A stretch of 64,000 nt of DNA from Diphasiastrum complanatum (Eukaryota > Streptophyta > Lycopodiopsida > Lycopodiales > Lycopodiaceae): NCBI GenBank assembly GCA_029204225.1, contig CM055103.1, positions 54,426,926-54,490,925 on the forward strand, read 5' to 3'. This document shows positions 11,147 to 24,500 of this stretch, piece by piece. The stretch's first letter is position 1; every line of letters begins with the position of its first letter. Below the pieces are notes generated by a model. The model did not search any database, had not been told where the DNA came from, and saw only the letters and a program-made list of their open reading frames with translations. Both the position numbers and the translations under genes were made by a program.

Positions 11147-12305
11147 AGAAACGAACACGAAAAGAAGCAAACTCGAAAAGAAACAAACTCGAACAAAAAA
11201 TATTCGTGCGCAGTGGAATAAGCTATGTCACTCTTTCCTCAAGCAGGGTTACGCCTAGCAATCTCAAACAAAACATTAGTGATAAAAATCACATTCGATC
11301 TGATTACATAGCCAAACATTAAGCATCAAAATATCAGACAAATAATTTGTCACAAAGAGCAGACAGCCAGACAAAGCAATTAGAAAGCCAGACAGAATGT
11401 AAAAAAGCATGGCAATATTGACACAAACCTGAACGTAGAAAAAACAGAGTTGTAATCAGATTAAGTATAACGAAATATACAGGTCAATAATGCAGGTGAA
11501 CACAAAAGAATGACGGACATAGCCGATGCTTCACAAAGCTAATCACACAATTTGTAAAGGTGATGAACCTATTACTAAGAATACATCTGGAAGAAAGAAT
11601 CAATGCACAAAGTCATCTACAAGTGTATGTCTCTGATTACAAGTGATGTTTCATTCTATTTTCTATTCACATTTAATATTGAAATGATATTCAATATATA
11701 TATATATACATAATTTTTACACTTGTGCAGATGAAGAAGGTACAAAAGTGGTTGTGTTGTCTGTGGGAGATCGTGAGTGACTGTTGTGGTTGTCAAATCT
11801 GATTGCACAGTGCATGGAACGAGCGTGAGGAGGCCGCGACGTCGGGCTTCACTAATATTGACACTAATGAAAACATGAAAATTGCGACACTCTATCCAAT
11901 GCCTTAGAAAAATGATTTACAAGGTACCTTCATCTTTCTATAAGGGCACATTTGGCTATTGTAGGGCACCTTTGGCATTTGTAAAGTAGTGTCGCCTTTT
12001 TCGCCTGCCATAAATTACGTGTAAAAACACAGTGTCGTCTTTTTGCATTTTTTGCCTGTTCAAATTTTCTTGTAGTGTTGCTTCCGTGGAAGTGCTGCAA
12101 ACACTTAGTTGCTTAGGGTGGCCCAAAGGTGAAAAAGCGACAGTGCCACGTTTTTTCCCTGTGGAAATTCCCGAGTAAAAATACAGACTGTAGTGACAAT
12201 CAGTTGAAATATGCAGACTGTGCGACAACATGATTAAAAGTACAACAGCATGAATGGAACCAGATTGACATAGGATTTAGGAGAGTAGAGGAGATAAATC
12301 CAACA
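11147..12305 (-). repeat. Copia 3' LTR (second lineage), about 1.16 kb
   Basis: On the minus strand it begins TGTTGGATTTATCTCC right after a G-rich polypurine tract, and the upstream coding sequence is the end of a copia RNase H. The far end is placed where similarity to the invaded copia fragment stops (about 11137-11150); the exact terminal CA is not certain. No partner LTR is in the window. Confidence 0.7.
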
Positions 12306-12315
12306 CCCCCCCTTA
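12306..12315 (-). other. Polypurine tract
   Basis: AAGGGGGGG on the minus strand lies directly upstream of the LTR-initial TGTTGG, the usual 3' junction of a copia element. Confidence 0.8.
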
Positions 12316-13151
12316 ATCTGGATCCGTGAATGCCTTGATCTTCAAACTAAGCAATGTACAAAACTTGTTGTGTGTATTAATACTTAATGCCTTTGTAAAT
12401 ATATCTGCAACCATGTCCTATGTTCTACAGTACGTTAAGCTTACCTCCTTGTTGAGAACCTTGCCCCTAATATAGTGATACCGGATTTCAATGTGCTTAT
12501 TCCTAGAGTGAAATCTAGGGTTGGCCGATAAGGCAATAGCACTCTGATTATCACAGAATATGATTGTAGCTCTGTATTGATTCAAACTAATGTCTGGAAA
12601 TAAATTTCTCAACCAAAATGCTTATTTGATAGATTGAGAAGCAGCTATGTATTCTGCTTCTGTAGATGAAAGAGCGATAAAGGTTTGCTTACGATTGTTC
12701 GATGAGATAGGACCGTCATTAAAGAAGAATGTAAATCCAAATGTGGACTTACGATTGTCTACATCTCCTCCCCAACTTGCATCAGAATATCCACTGAGCT
12801 AATGAAGATTGTCATTGTTGACCTTTTTATAGTAGATGCACTAGTCCACGGTAGCTTGAATATACCTCATGACTCTTATGAGAGCCTTCCAATGGGTAAT
12901 GCCAGGATTAGCCATATATTGGCTGAGTGAGCTTACTACAAAAGAGATATTAGGTCTTGTATAGACCATTGTGTACATGAGAGATCCAAGTATTGATTAA
13001 TAAGGATACTCTCTCATCTGCTCTTCTTCCTGCTTGGTCTGGAAAAATTGGTCTTTTGACAAACGCAGGCCTAGATCCATCGGTGAGTGAGCTAACTTAC
13101 AGTTCATCAGATTATATATGTCAAGAATATTGTGAAGATACCTTTGTTTAG
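12316..13151 (-). pseudogene. Ty1/copia RT C-terminus and RNase H, second lineage
   Basis: The minus strand reads from the end of RT (YLHNILDIYNLMNCK near 13140) through a TRPNISFVVSSLSQYM motif (about 12930) and SGYSDASWGGDVDNRKST (RNase H Asp, about 12770). It continues to ALSSTEAEYIAASQ (Glu, about 12660), IFCDNQSAIALS (12560) and DMVADIFTKAL (about 12400). The ADIFTKAL end followed by PPT and LTR is the normal copia order. Several in-frame stops are present (about 13000, 12800 and 12420). The upstream three quarters of the element are missing; the 5' side stops at the satellite near 13152. Its sequence is distinct from the copia copies at 6.3, 21 and 40 kb. Confidence 0.85.
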
Positions 13152-14768
13152 CTATATAAAAAAATGTCATTTTTCGCATAAATGACGGCTTCTGAAAACT
13201 ATAAACCAGATAAATGACGATTTTTCTAGGCCATCATTTAATCTATTTTTTGCATGAATTGATATATAAGTCTATTTATCAAATATATTTATCATAATAG
13301 GCAGTAATCCATCAATTCATGTGTAAATTTACCTACTTTGGTTATGTATGAGATATTATACATATCCACATGTTCTAAACTGTCAGATTCAACACCAATA
13401 CATATCATCGACGTGTATCCAAAAATATATGACACACTTATATCAATCGAAAGACATATTATACTATCATATCCATCGTACAACTTTTATTTGCCCACTT
13501 ATCTACACATGAAGCTATAAAACTTCAAAAAAATGTAATTTTTGGCATAAATGACAGCTTCTGAAAAGTTGTCATATCAACCAGAATAAATGACGGTTTT
13601 CTAGGCCGTCATTCATGTGTAAATTTCCCTACTTGGGTTAAACATGGGATATTATAACTATCGATGTGTTCTATATTGTCGGTTCAACACTAATACATAT
13701 CATCGACGTGTCTCAAACAATATCTGACATTCACTTATATCAATATAAAGCCATGTTATACTATCATATTCGTCTAATAACTTTTATTTCCCCACTTATC
13801 TACACATGAAGCCATAAAACTTCAAAAAAATATAATTTTTGGCATAAATGACGGCTTCTGAAAAACTGTCATATCAGCCAGAATAAATGACAATTTTCTA
13901 GGCCGTCATTTATTCCATTTTTTGCATGAATTGATATTTAAGTCTATGTCTCACATATACTTATCATAATAGGTAGTAATCCATCCATTCAATTTAAAGG
14001 CATGTTAACCATTCACTTATATCAATTTAAAGGCATCTTATAGTATCATATCTATCTAATTACTTTCATTTTGCCCACTTATCTACACATGAAGCCATAA
14101 AACTTTTTAAAAAAATTCATTTTTGGCGTAAATGATGACATCTGAAAAATTGTCATATAAACTAGAATAAATGACGATTTTTCTAGGCCATTAAACTACT
14201 TTTTGCATGAATTGATATATCAGTCTATCTATCACATATATTTATAATAATAGGCAGTAATCGATCAATTCATGTGTAAGTTTACCTACTTGGGTTATGC
14301 ATGGGATATTATACCTATTCACGTGTACTAAACTATCAGATTCAGCACCAATACATATCATTGATGTGTATCAAACAATATATGAGACACCTATATCAAT
14401 TTAAAGGCATGTTATACTATCATATCCATCTAACAATTTTTATTTGCCCACTTATTCACACATGAAGCTATAAAACTTCAAAAAATGTAATTTTTGACAT
14501 AAATGATGGCTTCTGAAAAACTGTCATATAAACCAGAATAAATAACGGTTTTCTAGGCCGTCATTTATTCCATTTTTTGCTTGAATTCATATTTTAGTCT
14601 ATGTATCAAATATATTTATCATAATATGTAATAATTCATCCATTCATGTGTAAATATACCTACTTGGATTATACATGAGATATTATAACTATCGATGTGT
14701 TCTATATTGTCGGATTCAACACTAATACATATCATCGACGTGTATCATACAATATGTGACCCATTTAT
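13152..14768. repeat. Satellite array, second block, about 4.5 units
   Basis: Unit starts are at about 13173, 13542, 13839, 14123 and 14494. Two units are shortened by ~75-90 bp deletions around the hairpin's right arm or in the AT-rich part. The sequence is the same family as 4931-6308. The left block stops about 254 bp into a unit and this block resumes about 355 bp into one, so the two were probably one array split by copia insertions. The right end is cut by an LTR at 14769. Confidence 0.9.
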
Positions 14769-17756
14769 TGTAGTGCATTTTTATAGTCAAAATTTTAAAA
14801 TTTCAGCAATTACAATCATTGATGCTGATTTTCTAGAAAAAAATGTTCTAGATGTATCTCATATGCGCAAAATCTGCTAATATGCCACTTTTTACTGATA
14901 TACGAATGTGGCTATGTTAAAGAGTAGCTATGAAATTCTATGGCATGTTCAAATGTTATAATCAATTCTCAAATGACAGTTATATCAAACAAATTAGACC
15001 TATTTTTACTACGTTACTATTTTTAGTAATTCTGTTAAATAGCAATAAGCTATTTTTAGCACACTCGTAAGTGACTTTGATGGATGATAATATCGACAGT
15101 TGCTAAGTAGTTTTATTAAATGGCAATTTTTTGCCATATTGTAATGATGAAATGTACTTTATATCATGATTAATAAAAAATGCTCAGGTACCTTTAAGGC
15201 ACTGACTTAAGTTTCAAGGAAAGGTCCTAAGGTTAAGGGTTCGACGATGTTCAGTTGCGGTTTACAGTGAAGAGTAGTTTGTGACTTAAAAAATCTTGTT
15301 ACTGGAAGAAGTGAAATGAAAATGGCAGTTTAAAAAATTGTTGATGCAAAGTAAAATGCAGACTTACAACTCGAACTTGTTGGGCTGATGTCAGACAAGT
15401 TTTCCGAGTTCGAAATATTGATATTTTGGTAATTTCCCTTGGTGGGGATGACGATTGATTATACCGAGTGTCGGTTTGTATGTGATGCTGAGTTGCCAGT
15501 TTTATGATGGTTCATGTTGAATACGAAGTCACGAGTAACACAGACAAGAATGAAAGGAATGGTGATACCTACGAGACAGTTCAACATCCGGGAAAAAATC
15601 GGAGTTTCGAAAACCCAAAAGTGGGAAAATGGTTTTGAAGGCCAAAATGTTCAAGATAGGCCTTTAGTGAAAAGTTAGTTATGAGGCACCTCCTCTCTCA
15701 CGTGAAGGCAGGGAAAGAGGAAAGAAGGGATTCATTCTACGTAGAGGAGAGAAGAGATTCATTCTGTGTAGAAGGAAGAAGAGTGTAGAGGTTGTGGATG
15801 CAAGAACTGTGTGTCAGGAAAGTGATCACAGTGCATTCAACCCCTCTCATTTCCAGTATGAATGTTCACCAATGTGTGTACTGATTAATGTCAATGACAC
15901 GAATACTCAATGAATCTTGTCTGAAATTCAAATGCAGTCTGGTAATGATCAAGAAACACTGAAGTTCTGTTTGGACAGCGATCTGATCTGGAGAATGCAC
16001 AATGATTGGCAACTTGAAGAACAAAAATGAAGGCCGTTTTACAACGATTTGTGTGGCATTCAACAACCTCTGTTACATGCAATCATTAACAAAGACATCT
16101 GATTGTTTTCCATGTGAACATGAATGCTAGATAGTTTGCAGACTCTCTATCCATTGGTGGCAACCCTTTGTCAGATCTCTGTGTGATCGATGCTGATGGG
16201 CGACTTTCAGCACTGGGTCTACATTATATATTCACCTGTAGAGATAGAAATCAGCGTGAAAGACTGTTGGAAGACCTGCGGGGCTGCTGCAGATCAACGA
16301 ACCAGCTTCTGAGCCTTGGGTGCAGAACTTCCGATCAGTATGGAGGGCGGATTGCAAACTCGTGGGTTGTAAACGTTGAGTGGCGGCCCGTCGCTGATCC
16401 TATTTGAAACCCGTATGCAGACCAACGAGCTGTAGATAAACGAGGATGCATCAAACCTGTGACAGAAGTGTGTAGAAGGAAGGTGCAGAAGAGCAATCAA
16501 ACGAGAGAGAAGAACGCGATCCAGAAAGGTGAAGAGGGTGACCATTTGCGGTTCTAATCCACGCGACCCTGCTATGTGCCATCCCTGTGTATATTTGTGA
16601 AGGGTGAGAAGAGCTGCACATCGCTGATCGCTGACTATCACGCGATCCAGACTATCACGCGATCCAGACCACGCCCCTTGATGGAAGGCTGACCCGCGAC
16701 CTGCTCCACGAGATTTTTGGAAAATGAAGAAGATGACCCGGTAAAGAATAAGATGGAAGAAAAATACAGAGTGACTCAAATGTGGAAGGCATGACTTTAT
16801 CTCAAGGACCCTCTTTGAAATTTAAGTCAGAGCATAAGGATTTGAGGTGAAATCATTTACCTTTTTACTGTATTTTTTTTGGTTTAATCAGGTGGTTAAG
16901 CATGTAGATTGGTTTTTTTCGGTTATTATGATTACTAAGTATCTGTTTTTTTTTAATCTAAAAAAAAATGGATTCATGTGCTCATATTGAACCTATAACC
17001 TAGAGTATACAGTAAATGGTATGTTTTTACAGTCTAATGAATTACAGATTTACCTTCTGTTGTAAAAACTCCAGAAAATAAAGAACAATGAGATTCTGTT
17101 TTTATAAGGGAATATTATATATGCTTTGCAAGAGTTAAAATTATTAAGGATTTTCAAATGGCTATAACTTCTACTCCGTAACTCCGATATGAATGATCCA
17201 AAAAGGTAAATTGATTCTTAGAACTCATAGAATTCACTAAGATTGATAAAAATGACTTTTAACAAAATCTTGTCATAAATTTCTCAGTTTGAGTGATGTG
17301 TAATGCTTAACAAATATACTTAGCATGATAAACCAGCTATTGCTAATCCATTGAAAAACCTGGAGAAGCTATTGCTCAAAGTGGTTGAAAAATACCATTA
17401 GAGCTATATATATATTATATATTTCCAAAACCACATACATTATCATGATAAAACCATTGAAAAAGATGGTCAAGCTTTCATAGATAAATCATGGCAATTG
17501 CATCAAAGATTGAATCAAATTAAGTTTGCTTGATTGGAGAGAATACAAGAATTAGTAAATGAAAAACATTTATATCATTGAAAAGAATATTTGAGATGGA
17601 TTATTTATGAGGTGAATGGGTTCGAACTTAAGTTACCTTCTAGTACAATCTATGGCAATATTTGAACTAGAAACCCAATGGCTGGCTTCATAATCATACC
17701 AAAATCCCGCTATAGTGCTATGAACACTATTAAGCAACACAACAAAACGTACCACA
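14769..17756 (+). repeat. 5' LTR of gag-only LTR retrotransposon, copy A (2,988 bp)
   Basis: It starts TGTAGTGCATTTTT inside a satellite unit and ends ACGTACCACA. Both ends were set by comparison with the inverted copy at 21577-24994, which has the same TG and CA ends. By eye the copies are roughly 95% identical outside one tandem duplication and a small indel near 23000. A PBS follows. A large LTR with an internal GC-richer block (about 16150-16720) is unusual. Two overlapping ORFs there (plus 16168-16407, minus 16294-16779) are open in both copies but have no recognised domain, so I did not call them as genes. Confidence 0.85.
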
Positions 17757-17763
17757 TGTTTTA

Positions 17764-17780
17764 TGGCGACCACAATGGGA
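17764..17780 (+). other. Primer binding site of copy A
   Basis: TGGCGACCACAATGGGA lies seven bases after the LTR end. TGGCGAC starts resemble gypsy-type PBS sites that pair with tRNA-Arg; the match beyond the first eight bases is not certain. Confidence 0.6.
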
Positions 17781-18571
17781 TTTAGATCCATGAAAGCCAG
17801 ATACTTTAGTGGTATCCTAGTTCATACTGCCATAGAGGATTTAGAAGGTTTAGAAGTGTTATCAATGCTCCTAATGTGAAAGAAATTGGACAAATACGAA
17901 AGGGAAACATACATCTTGATGAAAAAGAAGAAGAAAAAAAAATTTGAATATTCCACATGGAATTGACCTCGTGAAATCCTTTATATGTGTTTTGATTTTG
18001 AATGGACAATCATTATTTAATGATTGTATAGATGAAAAATGAATGAATGTAACTTTTAATCATGATGGTATTGTGTCATAAAAATTGTTGTTTGGACTTG
18101 GTGATATTTGTGAGATGTGTGAGCAAGATTGAATGTTTTCATGATTGAGTAGTACAACAGTTTCAAGATTTGTAGAATAAATAATGTATAGTGTTGGACA
18201 GAGAGGTGTAGGTGTGAAGCCTAGCCCCACCATCCTAGCCTAGTGGGTGCCATCTTGAAGTAGACAAGGAAAGTCACTCAAGAGGACCGTATCGAAATTG
18301 CATGTCCTGAATGAGTGTTATTCATACTTGATAAACAAAAAGAAGAAAAAAAAAATTGTGAAAAAAGAAGAAGAAAACACTTTGAAATGAAAGATGAAGA
18401 GAACTAGCTAAAGAAGCTATAAGTATTACAAACTAAGTCCAATTCAAAATTGAAATCAATCATTATCACCAAAGCTATAATTGAAAAAAAAATAAAAATA
18501 AATCATTTCTACAATCATTTCACAATAATCCAATAGAACATAAGAAATTAAAAAAAAAAAAAACAATATCA
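17781..18571 (+). other. 5' leader of copy A, non-coding
   Basis: This is a 790 bp A-rich leader with A-runs (17930-17940, 18340-18395, 18485-18565) and no convincing ORF. It ends at the gag ATG. I see no other feature. Confidence 0.5.
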
Positions 18572-20562
18572 ATGGATGAAGAAAGTGCCAGTCTACCCAG
18601 TTTTAATGGAAACGAAGATGAAGATGCAGATCTACATATTCAAAGGTTCATAAATGTGTGTAGACAAAATTACGAAGAAGAAGATGATATGTTTAGATTA
18701 TTTCCAGTAACATTGGATAATGTTGCTCTTGAATGGTATTCTATATTGAATCAAAAGAAAATTTGCAATTGGACAAAACTTAAAACAAGCTTCTTGGATA
18801 GATTTAGAAGATGGAATTACTCTTTTGATATTATCAAATTACTAAGTGAAACTAAATTGAAACAAAATGAACCTATCAAAAGCTTTGTTGATAGAATTAA
18901 TTGTTCGGCTAAAAGATTAAGTGAAAGACCAGGAGAAGAGTTTTTCTTATCTTGGTTTATATCAGGTTTGCCTGATGACATGGCATATGGTATTCTCTCA
19001 GAAGTTCCTAAGACTTTTGAGGAAGCTATCTCAAGGGCAGTTGCTTCAGAATATGCTGATAAGATGATGACAGAAATAGAAGAACTTGATAAGAAGAGTT
19101 GGATAGATAGATCCTTGGATGAATTTGATGTAGAAATCCCTTCCTACTATGCTACAATATCATCTATTCCTAAAATTCTTACAGAAAATGAATCTTGTTA
19201 TTCTGATGATCCTATTCAAACAAATCAGCTTTTTAAAATTAAAGAACATATTATGATGCCATAAGGATGTAGTAAAAATGTTGAATATGACTATAAGATT
19301 GATCAATCAAATGAAATTACTGCTGTGATTAAAGAAAACAATTGTTGTGAAGATACTCAAGATGTGGTGCATTCCATTGATGTCTACCCGGAACTGATGG
19401 AGTCTTTATATAGTGATAATGAAAAACTGAAAATATATATGATGTTATAATTGATAAATATGCTATTGAGGAAGTAGAACAAGAAAGTCAATCAAATTTT
19501 GTTGATTCTAACTTGTTGCAAAGTCAATGTCTTTTGAAGGAAGAAATGATACCAAATGACATATGGATATTACATCATGAAAGTCAAATATTACCATTAT
19601 TAGAGAATGATCAAGAAATTGATGATGGTTTGGTTGGAGTAGAAGAATTCATAAAGGAAATCATTACTTCCAATATGGGTGGCATTGATGAAAGGTTTCA
19701 AGGTCAAAATATAACTTCCACTCTTCCCAAGGAAAAAAATGATGACCCATCTGATTCAAAGAAAGATCAAAAGGATTTATCATCTAAGATGGATGAGTTA
19801 CAAGTTGTTCATGAATATGATGAAGAGTTAGAATTAGAATTATCCAAGTTGGATCACTCATCTTTGAAGCTGATTAATAATGAGCTATATGAAGAAACTA
19901 ATGTGGAAAACCAGAATGAAAGAGAAATGGAAGATTCGAAAAAAATAAATTCAATATACGATAATGAGATTTGTACCAAGAATACAAATGAAAATGTTCT
20001 TCAAGAGTTTAGCCATTGAAATAATGACTATGTTAATTCATTGTATGGTACAGATATTGAAATATCAATCGATGATAAATTAGTGTTTACACTTGTGGAT
20101 CAAAATGTTATACATGATAAATTGATCAATGACATATCTACTAAAAAGGAATTGAATGAAAATATTTTTAATAAATATATGGTAAATGAATCTTTGGATG
20201 TATTACCATATCAATATAGTATTATGTTATCATTTATAATTATAATACTATCAAAATTTATGAACTCGAAAAAATATAACTACATACGAGCATTAAAATG
20301 TCTAATTGACGAAATACTAAGAAAGCATGATAAGAGGTGGAGAAGTAATTATGACTACAAAAGAGATAAAGATATTCAAAATAAAGTCTATGAAAAAAAT
20401 GGTGAATATCAAAGAAAATCTGAAAAAATCAATGGTTTCAAATATTACAAGATTATTTGTAATGACTGGTATAATATGATATTAAGTCATCATACATATG
20501 AGATGCTTCATGATAATTATCATAAGAAATATCCATATATTGATATAATTATGATGATGTAG
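18572..20562 (+). pseudogene. Gag-like ORF of the non-autonomous element, copy A
   Basis: The ATG at 18572 opens a 230-codon frame with a Retrotrans_gag-type core: WYSILNQKKICNWTKLKTSF, then LDRFRRW and IKSFVDRINCSAKRL, ending SWFISGLPDD. A stop at 19262, a frameshift near 19445 and a stop at 20017 interrupt one longer protein of roughly 660 codons. After the core comes an acidic stretch (19530-19990) and a Lys/Tyr-rich basic C-terminus (20280-20560). No CCHC knuckle, protease DSG/DTG, RT or integrase motif is present, and there is little room for them before the LTR in either copy. The element therefore looks gag-only (TR-GAG type) and would need enzymes from another element. Confidence 0.75.
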
Positions 20563-20934
20563 ATGTATATAATATGATAGTTTTTTCTTTTAAAAATACA
20601 ACAAAAAAAAAACAAAAAAAAAAATCCTAAATTTGAAAAAATATAAAAAGACTATTAGAAAAATATATCTATTCGATATTGAAAAGAAGAAGAAAAAAAA
20701 AATCATATAAACGATGGCATGACAATGAGATTATTTAGAAAAATGACTATCATCCAAAGTTGTTACCTTGATCAATTAGACACATAATTTGGCGACATAT
20801 TTTAATATGTGAATGGAGGATTAGAAAATTTACGTATCAATGTGAACTTCATGTTTGAAATATATATGAGCAACCTATGAAGATATTGTTTTAATAGAAT
20901 ATACAATATGCAATGACAGCTTGAATGTAGGATA
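20563..20934 (+). other. Start of 3' non-coding region of copy A, truncated
   Basis: A-rich sequence that matches the complement of about 26270-26690 in copy B. It ends abruptly near 20934 (AGGAT), where a copia fragment begins; PPT and 3' LTR of copy A are missing. Confidence 0.7.
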
Positions 20935-21576
20935 GACTGACTGGTCTCAAGGCCACCAACACGTGCTAGGCATTGTGCCTGGCTCGTGCTGGTATAATAA
21001 TCTCTTGATCCAAAGTACTTCTTTGGTGGTTGTAGTAGACTTTCGATCCATCTTGTCACTTGCAAAATCCGAATCCGAGTAGCTAACAATGGATAGATCT
21101 TCACTTTTATAAAGTAGACCATAATCACAAGATGAAGATACATATCTTAGAATCCTCTTGGCCATCTTCCAATGATGAATCTTAGGATCTTGCATAAATT
21201 GACTCAATTTGTGCACACAAAAACTCAAATCGGGCCTAGTAATAGTAAGCCAAATCAAGGAGCCTACAAGACTCCTAAAAAGTGTGATGTCCTCGAAGGA
21301 TCTTTTATCACCTTTATTAGGATCTTTTACAATTTGCTCCATTGGAATATTTATGCTCTTAGAAATTTCCATATGGAATTTTTTCAACATAGAGTGAGCA
21401 TATCTAGATTGGCATATAAAAACATGATCTTCATAAAAATTAATCTCCAGGCCTAGGATGTAATGTATTTCTCCTAGATCTTGCATTTTAAACTCACATC
21501 CAAGTGCTAGCTTAGATTCACCAACTAGCTTGATACAACTTCCACAAAGAATAATGTCATCAACATAAACTAGAAG
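20935..21576 (-). pseudogene. Copia RT C-terminus and RNase H fragment
   Basis: The minus strand starts inside RT at VYVDDIIL (21575-21550), exactly at the point where LTR copy B inserted. It continues through MQDLGEIHYILGLEINF and TITRPDLSFCVHKLSQFM to YSDSDFASDKMDRKS. The frame stays open to about 20947. Near 21041 it jumps from DRKST directly to TTKEVLWIKRLL. Compared with the 9.1 kb copy this is an in-frame loss of about 34 codons, including the RNase H SSCEAKY motif. With 27139-27890 it forms one minus-strand copia element. Confidence 0.85.
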
Positions 21577-24500
21577 TGTGGTATGTTTTGTTGTGTTGCT
21601 TAATAGTGTTCATAACACTATAGCGGGGTTTTGGTATGATTATGAAGCCAGTCATTGGGTTTCTACTTCGAATATTGCCATAGATTGTACTAGAAGGTAA
21701 CTTAAGTTCGAACCCATTCACCTCATAAGTAATCCATCTCAAATATTCTTTTCAATGATATAAATGTTTGTCATTTACTAATTCTTGTATTCTCTCCAAT
21801 CAAGCAAACTTAATTTGATTCAATCTTTGATGCAATTGCCATGATTAATCTATGAAATCTTGACCATCTTTTTCAATGGTTTTATCATGATAATGTATGT
21901 GGTTTTGGAAATATATAATATATATATAACTCTAATGGTATTTTTCAACCACTTTGAGCGATAGCTTCTCCATGTTTTTCAATGGATTAGCAATAGCTAG
22001 TTTATCATGCTAAGTATATTTGTTAAGCATTACACATCACTCAAACTGAGAAATTTATGACAAGATTTTGTTAAAAGTCATTTTTATCAATCTTAGTGAA
22101 TTCTATGAGTTATAAGAATCAATTTACCTTTTTGGATCATTCATATCGGAGTTACGGAGTAGAAGTTATAGCCATTTGAAAATCCTTAATAATTTTAACT
22201 CAATCTTTGATGCAATTGCCATGATTAATCTATGAAATCTTGACCATCTTTTTCAATGGTTTTATCATGATAATGTATGTGGTTTTGGAAATATATAATA
22301 TATATATAACTCTAATGGTATTTTTCAACCACTTTGAGCGATAGCTTCTCCATGTTTTTCAATGGATTAGCAATAGCTAGTTTATCATGCTAAGTATATT
22401 TGTTAAGCATTACACATCACTCAAACTGAGAAATTTATGACAAGATTTTGTTAAAAGTCATTTTTATCAATCTTAGTGAATTCTATGAGTTATAAGAATC
22501 AATTTACCTTTTTGGATCATTCATATCGGAGTTACGGAGTAGAAGTTATAGCCATTTGAAAATCCTTAATAATTTTAACTCTTGCAAAGCATATATAATA
22601 TTCCCTTATAAAAACAGAATCTCATTGTTCTTTATTTTCTGGAGTTTTTACAACAGAAGGTAAATCTGTAATTCATTAGACTGTAAAAACATACCATTTA
22701 CTGTATACTCTAGGTTATAGGTTCAATATGAGCACATGAATCCATTTTTTTTTTAGATTAAGAAAAAAACAGATACTTAGTATTTATAATAACAAAAAAA
22801 ACCAGTCTACATGCTTAACCAAATGATTAAACCAAAAAGAAATACAGTAAAAAGGTAAATGATTTCACCTCAGATCCTTATGCTTTGACTTGAATTTTAA
22901 GGAGGGTCCTTGAGATAAAGTCATGCCTTCCACATTTGAGTCACTCTGTATTTTTCTTCGGCAGCCCACATAATTCCTTGCCAGAATGCCGGTTCCCATC
23001 TTATTCTTTACCGGGTCATCTTCTTCATTTTCCAAAAATACAAGAAAACGGCCTTCAGTCTCGTGGAGCAGGTTGCGGGTGGTGGAGCAGGTCGCGGGTC
23101 AGCCTTCCAGCAGGGAGCGTGATAGTCAGCGATCAGCGATGTGCAGCTCTTCTCACCCTTCACAAATATACACAGGGATGGCACATAGCAGGGTCGCGTG
23201 GATTAGAACCGCAAATGGTCACCCTCTTCACCTTTCTGAATCGCGTTCTTCTCTCTCGTTTGATTGCTCTTCTGCACCTTCCTTCTACACACTTCTGTCA
23301 CAGGTTTGATGCATCCTCGTTTATCTACAGCTCGTTGGTCTGCATACGGGTTTCAAATAGGATCAGCGACGGGCCGCCACTCAACGTTCACAACCCACGA
23401 GTTTGCAATCCGCCCTCCATACTGATCGGAAGTTCTGCACCCAAGGCTCAGAAGCTGGTTCGTTGATCTGCAGCAGCCCCGCAGGTCTTCCAACAGTCTT
23501 TCACGCTGATTTCTATCTCTACAGGTGAATATATAATGTAGACCCAGTGCTGAAAGTCGCCCATCAGCATCGATCGCACAGAGATCTGACAAAGGGTTGC
23601 CACCAATGGATAGAGAGTCTGCAAACTATCTAGCATTCATGTTCACATGGAAAACAATCAGATGTCTTTGTTAATGATTGCATGTAACAGAGGTTGTTGA
23701 ATGCCACACAAATCGTTGTAAAACGGCCTTCATTTTTGTTCTTTAAGTTGCCAATCATTGTGCATTCTCCAGATCAGATCGCTGTCCAAACAGAACTTCA
23801 GCGTTTCTTGATCATTACAAGACTGCATTTGAATTTCACACAAGATTCATTGAGTATTCGTGTCATTGACATTAATCAGTACACACATTGGTGAACATTC
23901 ATACTGGAAATCAGAGGGGTTGAATGCACTATGATCACTTTCCTGACACACAATTCTTGCATCCACAACCTCTACACTCTTCTTCCTTCTACACAGAATG
24001 AATCTCTTCTCTCCTCTACGTAGAATGAATCCATTCTTTCTCCTTCCCTGCCTTCTTCACGTGAGAGAGGAGGTGCCTCATAACTAACTTTTCACTAAAG
24101 GCCTATATTGAACATTTTGGCCTCCAAAACCATTTTCCCAGTTTTGGGTTTTCAAAACTCCGATTTTTTCCCGGATGTCGAATTGTCTCATAGGTATCAC
24201 CATTCCTTCCATTCTTGTCTGTGTTACCCGTGACTTTGTATTCAACACGAACCATCATAAAACTGGCAACTCAGCATCGCGTACAAACCGACACTCGGTA
24301 TAATCAACCGTCATCCCCACCAAGGGAAATCACCAAAATATCAATATTTCGAACTCGAAAACTTGTATGACATCAACCCAACAAGTTCGAGTTGTAAGTC
24401 TGCATTGTACTTTGCATCAACAATTTTTTAAACTGCCGTTTTCATTTCACTTCTTCTAGTAACAAGATTTTTTAAGTCACAAACTGCTCTTCACTGTAAA

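Noticed and set aside
4931-14768. CRISPR-like regular repeats
   Set aside because: Units of ~375 bp have no spacer/repeat alternation and the setting is a plant genome; this is a satellite.
17630-17660. GGGTTCGAACTTAAG as a possible tRNA B box
   Set aside because: No matching A box or acceptor and anticodon stems; it lies inside an LTR and is repeated in the other LTR.
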